Origin: Bacteroidales bacterium
GTDB lineage: Bacteria > Bacteroidota > Bacteroidia > Bacteroidales > Lentimicrobiaceae
Assembly (NCBI GenBank): GCA_016709025.1
Contig: JADJEQ010000026.1
Location: 23,414 to 87,413, forward strand
DNA: 64,000 nucleotides
Direction of reading: 5' to 3'
Shown here: piece after piece, positions 26,271 to 33,454 of the stretch
Layout: the number at the start of each line of letters is the position of its first letter
Numbering within the stretch: position 1 is the stretch's first letter
Position numbers and translations under genes: made by a program
Notes under the pieces: model-generated
What the model saw: only the letters and a program-made list of their open reading frames with translations
Database searches by the model: none
What the model was told of the DNA's origin: nothing

Positions 26271-27476
26271 ATGAAACAGAATCTGCGATCCATCTTCATT
26301 CTGCTTGCATTTCCGCTGATGGCGGTTCTGAATGGGTGCGACCGCGACCCATCCGGCCCGGATGAACCTCTGCCTTTTGTGCGCCTGCTCGAAGGGCAAT
26401 CGGTTCAGAGTAACCTGCTCAGCAGGGCCATCAGCTATGCTGTGTTGCTGCCGCCGGAATATGAAACCGGTTCAGATCATTATCCGGTGGTTTACCTGCT
26501 TCATGGTTATGGCGACAACGAAAAAGCCTGGTACCAGGGCGGAAACATAAAGTTTTATGCCGATAAATATGCTGCAGAAACCGGTCCGGTAATTTATGTA
26601 ATGCCCGATGGTTTCAATACCTATTGGGTTAACAAGTACAACGGCAATTATCCTTACATGGATATGCTGATCAATGAAATGGTGCCTGCGGTGGATGCAA
26701 AATTCCGGACCCTCAGCGATCCGTCGCAACGGGCTGTCATGGGTTATTCAATGGGCGGTTATGGTGCGCTGATCCTTCCGGCAAAGAATCCGGATGTATT
26801 CAAAACTGCCGTTGCCCTGAGCATGTCGTTCAGAACCGATCAGCAATACCTCAATGAACCCCAGTGGGTGTTCGACTCCCAATGGGGCCCCGTCTTCGGG
26901 GGAATCGGTGCTTCGGGAGATGCCCGGTTAACCGGTTATTTTAAAGAATACAGCCCTTTTCACTTTTTTGGAAATCCGGCAGATCCGGCTTTAAGCGGTC
27001 AAAACTATTTCATCGATTGTGGCGACGATGAGGAAAGCCTCTCTGAAACCAACGGTTCGTTGCATACCCTGCTCAGAAACGACAATATTCCGCATGAATA
27101 CAGGATGAGAAGCGGTGCCCATTCATGGGATTACTGGCACAGTGCCCTGCCCGAAGCATTGCGTTACATCGGATACGCCTTCAGGCAACAGCCTTACCCC
27201 TCTGAAGGAATAGCAATTGACCCGGGACCCTCAGTGGAGGCAACCAGGATAACTGAAATGCAGTTGCCGGGAGATAACCTGGCGTTTAGGGTAGTGGTTC
27301 CGGCTTCGTACAACACCGAAACAAAAAACTACCCGGTTATTTATATTTTACATGACCGTATGGCCGGGAATGAAGAGGCTGCATCGCAAAACCTGATTTC
27401 TCTGATGAGTAAGAAATCTGACTGCATTAAGGTTACCGGCTTCACTGATTATCGAAATACCGCTTCAGGAAACTGA
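26271..27476 (+). CDS. Esterase-family lipoprotein, truncated by a frameshift
   Basis: The first 401 residues of a two-domain protein. Lipobox LNGC (residue 23) follows a signal peptide. The first domain is a complete alpha/beta-hydrolase of the esterase D / putative esterase family: VVYLLHGYGDN, nucleophile GYSMGG (about residue 160), acid in CGDDEES and histidine in GAHSWDYW. A second related domain begins near residue 325 (LPGDNLAFRVVVPASYN) but the frame stops at 27476. Reading resumes in another frame up to 27873, and the paralogue at 27877 shows both domains intact. Domain one alone could be active. Role in the locus: probably deacylation of substrate (inference). Confidence 0.72.
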   Translation: MKQNLRSIFILLAFPLMAVLNGCDRDPSGPDEPLPFVRLLEGQSVQSNLLSRAISYAVLLPPEYETGSDHYPVVYLLHGYGDNEKAWYQGGNIKFYADKYAAETGPVIYVMPDGFNTYWVNKYNGNYPYMDMLINEMVPAVDAKFRTLSDPSQRAVMGYSMGGYGALILPAKNPDVFKTAVALSMSFRTDQQYLNEPQWVFDSQWGPVFGGIGASGDARLTGYFKEYSPFHFFGNPADPALSGQNYFIDCGDDEESLSETNGSLHTLLRNDNIPHEYRMRSGAHSWDYWHSALPEALRYIGYAFRQQPYPSEGIAIDPGPSVEATRITEMQLPGDNLAFRVVVPASYNTETKNYPVIYILHDRMAGNEEAASQNLISLMSKKSDCIKVTGFTDYRNTASGN

Positions 27477-27873
27477 AATATCCCCCGAGATAATGGGCAG
27501 AGTGGCGGAAAACGTCAAAATATCATTCAGAACCCATGATGAAGGTACCTATGCGGTGCTGATCGGGAACAAAATGGCCGGGAAACTTGCCTTTGATCTG
27601 ATGCCGGAAGTTCCTGACCTGTTCAATGCCTGCCTGCTGTTCGATGCGGTTCTGCCGCCGGGTGCATCAGTCAATGACTCTGAAACAGGCTACTACCTCG
27701 ATATTTGCGATAACGGAATGAATTACAGCGGCTACCATTCACTGTACATGAGCCTGCGCGGTAAACAGGCACCCTATGAATACAGGGTGCGGCAGGGAAC
27801 TGCTGCACACGGGGATTTCCTCACGGGATTGGACGGTGCCATGGTATTTATAAAAGATAACCTGAAAAATTAA
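27421..27873 (+). pseudogene. Frameshifted C-terminal part of the esterase-family gene
   Basis: This frame is open from 27409 and reads SLIIEIPLQETEISPEI before the ATG at 27493, then on to residues ending in FIKDNLKN. It aligns with the second domain of the next gene (LLVFLPLTDTASFRLFI and onward, with the same PYEYRVRQG/QHEYRVREG end). It is therefore the missing part of the gene ending at 27476. The shift from one frame to the next corresponds to one extra base, or two missing, between about 27409 and 27440. It could be a real mutation or a sequencing error. Confidence 0.65.
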
Positions 27874-27876
27874 CGG

Positions 27877-29439
27877 ATGAGAAAGATTGCCTTACTGATC
27901 ACCGGCTTCCTGATTTTCAGCGGGAGCATTGTTTCCGGTGCCGAATTGCTGATCCGTGAAAGCATGGTGATGCAAAGCCGCATCCTGAAACAGGAGGTGA
28001 GCTTTTCGGTGTGTCTGCCGGCAGAATATTTTCAGGAAACAAAATCATACCCGGTGGTCTACCTCCTTCACGGACTGGGCGACGATGAAACCTCCTGGCT
28101 GGAGTATGGCCGCATCAGCCAGTATGCCGGCGAATCTGCAGAGTCGGGCGAAACGGATCCGATGATATTTGTGATGCCTGAAGCTTTCAGAACCTATTAT
28201 GTGAACGATTTTAAGGGCTCATTTCTTTATCAGGATATGTTTGTGAACGAACTGGTGCCAGCCATCGACAGCCTGTTCAGAACCATTGCGGATAAGCGGC
28301 ATCGGGCTGTCATGGGCTATTCTATGGGTGGGTTCGGCGCCATGATCCTGCACCTGAAACATCCGGATGTGTTCGGAACCAGTGTGCCGCTCAGCATGTC
28401 GGTGAGAACCGACGAACAATACATGACCGAAGATGCTTCCGGCTGGGACGATCAGTGGGGCCGCCTGTTTGGGGCACCCGGATCAAAAGGGGCAGACAGG
28501 CTTACGGATGATTACCGGAGCAATAGCCCGTTCTATATATTCCCGGCAATGCCGGCTGAAAAAAAGGCGGAACTGAATATTTACATGGTGAATGGCGATG
28601 AGGAGCAAACCCTCTGCCGCAGCAACGAGGAACTGCATATCCTGATGCAGAAATCGGGCATAAACCATGAATACCGGGTGGTTGACGGTGGTCATAGTTT
28701 CAGGGTCTGGTGTGCAGCATTGCCCGGAGCCCTGCGGTTTATCAACGATGCTTTCCGGGGAAACCCTTATCGCGGTGAACGCACAACCCAAACGCCGGCA
28801 ACTCCTTTACCTGCAAATCAGATCATTTCAGTAAATATTAACAATGAGCCGGTTACGGCAATTGTTCCGGTTGATTACCTGTCTTCCGATAGGAAGTATC
28901 CGGTATTGTATTTTACAGGGTCCCTGAGTGAAACTGAAAAGGCAACCATCGGTGCAGGGGTAAATCAACAGATTGAAGAAAACAGGGCCTGTCCCATGCT
29001 GTTGGTGTTTTTGCCTTTAACAGATACCGCATCGTTCAGACTTTTTATACCTCAACTGGAGGAAAAACTCAGAATCAGGCCCGGATACCGGTTCAGGTCC
29101 ATTGCAGGATATAGGGAAACCGGTTCTGATGCGCTGGCTTTGGCGATAAAAAGTTACCGTTTCAGCAGTTGCTGGATTTCGGATGCATTTTTCAATAATG
29201 AAAACATGATCGGTTTACTGAACGAAACTAACAAGGAAGCATTGAAACGAATGACCATTTTCATTGAAGCACCAGACAAAGGCAATTGGGCCGACGCGAA
29301 TGGAAAGGCTCACATCGTGCTCAGGGAAATGGATGTACAGCATGAATACAGGGTGAGGGAAGGAAGCGGAGGTTTTAACTGGCTGATGCAGGGATTGCCG
29401 GAGGCCACCGGCATTATTTCAACACGGTTTCACAGGTAA
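27877..29439 (+). CDS. Two-domain esterase-family protein (paralogue of the previous gene)
   Basis: A 520-residue secreted protein with a signal peptide (about 1-20). Domain 1 (about 25-295) is a full esterase-type alpha/beta-hydrolase: VVYLLHGLGDDE, the nucleophile elbow GYSMGG (about 148-153), acid in NGDEEQT and histidine in DGGHSFRVW. Domain 2 (about 320-515) keeps the fold but lacks a clear GxSxG nucleophile, so it probably binds or stabilises. It lies 3 bases after the broken paralogue. It is likely periplasmic and serves the same locus, for example by removing acyl groups from the ribose-containing substrate; this is inferred from context only. Confidence 0.8.
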   Translation: MRKIALLITGFLIFSGSIVSGAELLIRESMVMQSRILKQEVSFSVCLPAEYFQETKSYPVVYLLHGLGDDETSWLEYGRISQYAGESAESGETDPMIFVMPEAFRTYYVNDFKGSFLYQDMFVNELVPAIDSLFRTIADKRHRAVMGYSMGGFGAMILHLKHPDVFGTSVPLSMSVRTDEQYMTEDASGWDDQWGRLFGAPGSKGADRLTDDYRSNSPFYIFPAMPAEKKAELNIYMVNGDEEQTLCRSNEELHILMQKSGINHEYRVVDGGHSFRVWCAALPGALRFINDAFRGNPYRGERTTQTPATPLPANQIISVNINNEPVTAIVPVDYLSSDRKYPVLYFTGSLSETEKATIGAGVNQQIEENRACPMLLVFLPLTDTASFRLFIPQLEEKLRIRPGYRFRSIAGYRETGSDALALAIKSYRFSSCWISDAFFNNENMIGLLNETNKEALKRMTIFIEAPDKGNWADANGKAHIVLREMDVQHEYRVREGSGGFNWLMQGLPEATGIISTRFHR

Positions 29440-29471
29440 ATAAACAATAACAACACCAAAAACAAACAAAC

Positions 29472-30479
29472 ATGTTCATCGTAAGTAGTTACACGCTGGC
29501 AGTCGCACTCTGCTTTATTACCATGCTTTGCTGGGGTTCATGGGGCAACACCCAGAAGCTGGCCGCAAAAACCTGGCGCTATGAATTGTTTTATTGGGAT
29601 TATGTCATCGGCATCGTATTGTTTTCGCTGATCATGGGACTGACCCTTGGAAGCATCGGAGACAAAGGCCGCAGTTTTATTCCCGACCTGATGCAGGTAA
29701 GCGCCGGTAATTTCGGTAGTGCGTTTCTGGGGGGAATCATCTTCAATGCATCCAACATCCTGCTCTCCGCAGCCATATCACTGGCCGGCATGGCGGTTGC
29801 CTTTCCGGTGGGGGTAGGTCTTGCGCTGGTTTTGGGTGTGATTATCAATTACTTCAGCACACCATCCGGTGACCCGGTTACCCTGTTTGCAGGGGTTGCC
29901 GTGATTACCATTGCGCTCATATTCAATGGCATTGCTTATGGGAAAATGAACAAAGGCAAGGACCAGTCGGTGGCAAAAAAGGGGCTCTGGATTGCTTTAA
30001 GTGCAGGTTTTCTGATGTCCTTTTTCTATCGTTTTGTGGCTGCTGCCGTCGACCTCAACAATTTTGAATCACCGACCCCCGGTATGGCTACACCTTATAC
30101 GGCTGTGTTTATTTTTGCGCTCGGTATGCTGGCAAGTAATTTCATCTTCAATACCCTGTTGATGAAAAAACCCTTTGTGGGAGCTCCTGTTACCTATAAA
30201 GCGTACTTCAGCGGCGGATTTTCAACCCATTCGGTAGGCATCCTCGGCGGACTCATCTGGGGCCTTGGAACTTCCTTAAGCTACCTCGCCAGCGGAGAAG
30301 CAGGTGCAGCCATCTCATACGCCCTCGGGCAGGGTGCTACCATGGTGGCAGCTTTCTGGGGCGTGTTTATCTGGAAAGAGTTCAAAGGTGCAACCAAATC
30401 GGTTAATCTGCTTCTTTTCCTCATGTTCCTGCTGTTTACATCAGGCCTGGCCCTGATTATCGTTGCAGGCAGTAATTAG
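29472..30479 (+). CDS. DMT-superfamily sugar permease (GRP/RhaT-like, RusT-type)
   Basis: A 335-residue inner-membrane protein with about ten hydrophobic helices and the opening MFIVSSYTLAVALCFITMLCWGSWGN, whose LCWGSWGNTQKL motif is typical of the GRP/ribose-uptake and RhaT-type sugar transporters of the drug/metabolite superfamily. In ribose-scavenging (rus) loci of Bacteroides a permease of this kind (RusT) imports ribose. Here it closes the ribokinase, SusCD and ADP-ribosylglycohydrolase run, which fits ribose uptake well. Only the family and context support the substrate. The previous gene ends 32 bases upstream. Confidence 0.78.
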   Translation: MFIVSSYTLAVALCFITMLCWGSWGNTQKLAAKTWRYELFYWDYVIGIVLFSLIMGLTLGSIGDKGRSFIPDLMQVSAGNFGSAFLGGIIFNASNILLSAAISLAGMAVAFPVGVGLALVLGVIINYFSTPSGDPVTLFAGVAVITIALIFNGIAYGKMNKGKDQSVAKKGLWIALSAGFLMSFFYRFVAAAVDLNNFESPTPGMATPYTAVFIFALGMLASNFIFNTLLMKKPFVGAPVTYKAYFSGGFSTHSVGILGGLIWGLGTSLSYLASGEAGAAISYALGQGATMVAAFWGVFIWKEFKGATKSVNLLLFLMFLLFTSGLALIIVAGSN

Positions 30480-30531
30480 AATTCAATTACCATCAATCCA
30501 CATAATTAATCACCAATTAAACCAAAAACCA

Positions 30532-31296
30532 ATGAAAAAGTACTTTTTATTTCTGACGATTGGTGCCATCGCGGCAACTGCTTTTACCTCATGCAACAAC
30601 AAGGACGATGACGATGATCCAATCGTAGTTCCTGCTTCAAAAATCAAAACCATCGGCGTGAACTACGGCGACGGTGTTGAAGGCTATGAGTTTATCTACG
30701 ATGCCAACGACAAGATTTCGAAAATTTACAACTCCTGGGAAGGTACTATGGTGGATACCATCACCTACGATTATTCCGTTTCCGGAAAACTTACCATTAC
30801 CAAGGAAGACTGGCCAACCGTTTACGAACTCAACGCCGCCGGACTGGTTACCAAGGAAATCTGGGACGAAACAAGCTGGGCTTCGTATGAGTACAACGCT
30901 GAAGGGTACCTTACCGCAGTGAAAGAATACTGGGATGGCGCAGATCATAAAAAATACGAAGTGGAAATTACCAATGGAAATATTACCAAGCACACCCGCT
31001 ATGGTGATGATGGTGCCGTAAGCCGTTACAAAACATTCACTTTCACAACGGGTGATAATAAATCGGAAATCCAGCAAACCAATGCCGTGGATTCAAACTG
31101 GAAAACCGTTGGTGGTATATTCGGCAAGCCAAGCAACAAACTGGTTGACTACCTGGAATACTGGGATGCAGGCGACGAAGCCAATAAATCAACCACGACC
31201 ATTACCTATACTTTCGACACTGAAAACAGGATTGCTACCATGACCAGATCAGGTGACGGCTGGCAGGAAATCTACACCTTCTCGTATTACGAATAA
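30532..31296 (+). CDS. Small lipoprotein with YD-repeat-like beta strands
   Basis: A 254-residue lipoprotein. The ATG at 30532 gives MKKYFLFLTIGAIAATAFTSC with the lipid cysteine at residue 21; the longer in-frame start lies in the preceding gene. The mature part is a chain of short repeated units of the type YDANDKISKIYN, YNAEGYLTAVKEYWD and YTFDTENRIATMTR. This is common in Bacteroidota lipoproteins with YD/RHS-like sheets (DUF4595-like). It is the last gene of the locus before the terminator, and is probably surface exposed. Function unknown; a carbohydrate-binding role like that of the rus glycan-binding protein is possible but not supported by any motif. Confidence 0.6.
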   Translation: MKKYFLFLTIGAIAATAFTSCNNKDDDDDPIVVPASKIKTIGVNYGDGVEGYEFIYDANDKISKIYNSWEGTMVDTITYDYSVSGKLTITKEDWPTVYELNAAGLVTKEIWDETSWASYEYNAEGYLTAVKEYWDGADHKKYEVEITNGNITKHTRYGDDGAVSRYKTFTFTTGDNKSEIQQTNAVDSNWKTVGGIFGKPSNKLVDYLEYWDAGDEANKSTTTITYTFDTENRIATMTRSGDGWQEIYTFSYYE

Positions 31297-31394
31297 GATT
31301 GAATCTATTGCCACAGAGATGAATGATCGTGCCGGCCAATGGCATGGGATGTTGATGTCAGATACTTCATTTTTGTGTTTTTGAGGTGGGATAA

Positions 31395-31430
31395 GAGGAA
31401 AGCTGCGGTATTCCGCAGCTTCCTCTTTCA
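31395..31430 (+). terminator. Strong terminator at the end of the ribose-type locus
   Basis: GAGGAAAGCTGCGG (31395-31408) pairs with CCGCAGCTTCCTC (31413-31425) over 13 bp with a single-base bulge, followed by TTTCAATT. It closes the run of genes from 15591. Confidence 0.88.
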
Positions 31431-31543
31431 ATTAACAGATTAAAGATTTTCACTTTAGAGGACTTAAAAGGTCCCTGTATTTTTATTGGTTACATAATCA
31501 ATTCAGGGATTGGTTATCATTCTTACAAACAGGTAAGAGAATA

Positions 31544-31606
31544 AGAAACTGTTTAAATTTTATTAATCCCTATTGAAAATCGAATTGAAAATTTTAAACA
31601 GTTTCT
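31544..31606. repeat. 63-base inverted-repeat element
   Basis: AGAAACTGTTTAAATTTT at 31544-31561 is matched by its complement at about 31588-31606 with one indel. The loop is about 26 bases. There is no open frame. The element lies between the terminator and the DASS gene, where it could be a small MITE-like element or a regulatory stem-loop. I see no clear target duplication. Confidence 0.6.
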
Positions 31607-31652
31607 AAGATTCCGGAAATTTAATTGCTGACCACTAACTACCGAAAATCGC

Positions 31653-33137
31653 ATGAAGAATGTAAAAATGACCGGAGTTCTGAGCGGAATTGCTTTCCTG
31701 GTAATTGCGCTGTTGCTGCCTGTGCCTGCAGGGATGAGTGTAGAAGCCCGCAATGCCGGTGCTGTTGCAATTCTGATGGCCATCTGGTGGATCACAGAAG
31801 CCATCCCTATCTATGCAACAGCTTTTCTGCCCATGGCATTGTTTCCCCTGCTTAGTATTTTACCTGCCGAAGAAACGGCCATCAATTATGGTCACGACCT
31901 GGTGTTGATGATGATCTCGGGCTTTTTCCTGGCAGCTGCTATAGAAGCACAGAATCTGCATAAGAGAATTGCACTGGTGCTGATCAAGACCCTGGGCACC
32001 AGCCGGCCGGTCATTTTGCTCAGCATCATGATTGCCACTGCATTTATGTCGATGTGGATTGCCAATGTTACAGCTGCCCTGCTGATGTTACCCATCGGCA
32101 TGGCACTGATTTTAAAAGAAGAGTCGTTCGGCGAAAGCAACAGCCGTTTTGGTCCTGCGTTGATGCTCGGCATTGCCTACTCAGCCAGCATAGGAGGAAC
32201 AGCCACCCTGATAGGCTCCCCTACAAACCTGATTTTATCCGGGGTACTCACCAAAATGTTTCCGGCAGCACCTTCCATCACCTTCTATACCTGGCTCAAA
32301 ATCGGGTTTCCGGTGATGATCATTTTCTTACCGCTGGTATGGTATTTCCTGGTCCGTTTCTTTAAAATCCGCGACAGCATTCCCGGCAGCAGGGAGTTAA
32401 TGGCAAACGAGCTGCATGAGATGGGCAGAATGACTCCCGGCGAAAAGCGGGTTTTGGCAGTGTTTGTTTTTACTACCCTTGGCTGGATATTCCGTGAAGA
32501 TATTATCATTGAGCGGTTTACCATTCCCGGCTGGAGCACGCTGCTGGGGATGCAGGAATATGTCCGCGACAGCACTGTCGGTATGTTTGCGGCTATGATG
32601 TTGTTTATGATCCCGGCGGGTGACAGCAAGCGCCTGCTTACCTGGAAAGCAGCCGGCAAGATCCCCTGGGGCGTTGGGGTGATCGTGGGGGGTGGTTATG
32701 CCATGGCATCGAGCTTTAAAGCAACCGGGTTGGCTGAATGGATTGGGCATCAACTGGCTTTTGTAAGTGCCTACCCGACTTTTATCGTGTTGGTTATTGT
32801 GGTCGGGTGCATTCTGCTTTTCACTGAAATGAATTCCAATACCGCGACTGCCAATATTTTTCTGCCTGTTCTGGCCAGCATGGCCGTAGCCGGAAGCATC
32901 AATCCCCTGCTGCTGATGATACCAGCCACATTTGCATGTTCATTTGTTTTCATCATGCCCGCGGGAACCGGACCCAATACTGTGATCTTCGGAAGCAACC
33001 ATGTTACCATAAGGGATATGGCAAGTGCAGGGATCTGGCTGAAACTGATCAGTATGATTTTACTTCCGGTGGTGCTTTATTTTCTCATCGAATTATTTCT
33101 GGGGCTGGATAAGGCCTTGCCGGCATGGGCGGTTTAG
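31653..33137 (+). CDS. DASS-family sodium/anion (dicarboxylate) symporter
   Basis: A 494-residue inner-membrane protein with about eleven hydrophobic segments of the divalent anion/sodium symporter (SLC13) family, which imports succinate and related dicarboxylates, or sulfate, with sodium. Family landmarks are WWITEAIPIYATAFLPM near the N-terminus, the first substrate/sodium loop SIGGTATLIGSPTN, and the second loop with SNT at residues 395-397 (EMNSNTATANIFLPVLA). PAGTGPNTVIFGSN near the C-terminus is also typical. In VcINDY and NaDC the two SNT-type loops bind substrate. Dicarboxylate is the likeliest substrate. It is a single gene with no neighbour that adds information. Confidence 0.88.
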   Translation: MKNVKMTGVLSGIAFLVIALLLPVPAGMSVEARNAGAVAILMAIWWITEAIPIYATAFLPMALFPLLSILPAEETAINYGHDLVLMMISGFFLAAAIEAQNLHKRIALVLIKTLGTSRPVILLSIMIATAFMSMWIANVTAALLMLPIGMALILKEESFGESNSRFGPALMLGIAYSASIGGTATLIGSPTNLILSGVLTKMFPAAPSITFYTWLKIGFPVMIIFLPLVWYFLVRFFKIRDSIPGSRELMANELHEMGRMTPGEKRVLAVFVFTTLGWIFREDIIIERFTIPGWSTLLGMQEYVRDSTVGMFAAMMLFMIPAGDSKRLLTWKAAGKIPWGVGVIVGGGYAMASSFKATGLAEWIGHQLAFVSAYPTFIVLVIVVGCILLFTEMNSNTATANIFLPVLASMAVAGSINPLLLMIPATFACSFVFIMPAGTGPNTVIFGSNHVTIRDMASAGIWLKLISMILLPVVLYFLIELFLGLDKALPAWAV

Positions 33138-33454
33138 CCTGGCAGGTGGGAATATAGGGAATGATGTACACTGGTTGCCAATTTGCTAAATACTTCAATG
33201 TATAAGTGGCTGACATGGTGCAGGGCTATCTCAAATCCGGTCGTCTCTGAAAAATTCGGTTATTCATTTTAATACATCTGCTGCATTCCCCCGGGAAACA
33301 CGGATTCTGACCAGCCGAAAATCTGCGCGTTTATAAGCCAGTTTGCTTTTTTTGGGAAAGCTTATGCCTAAGAATGTACAAACCCATATATTATTATTAA
33401 TCAGATAGATACACAGGAAGTGATGGTTTTTATTTTTTACCTGAAAAAACCTGA
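33138..33454. other. 317-base convergent gap, nothing recognised
   Basis: Located between the convergent DASS gene and the DUF3494 gene. I see neither a clear terminator hairpin nor any heptad array here, only AT-rich sequence. Confidence 0.5.
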
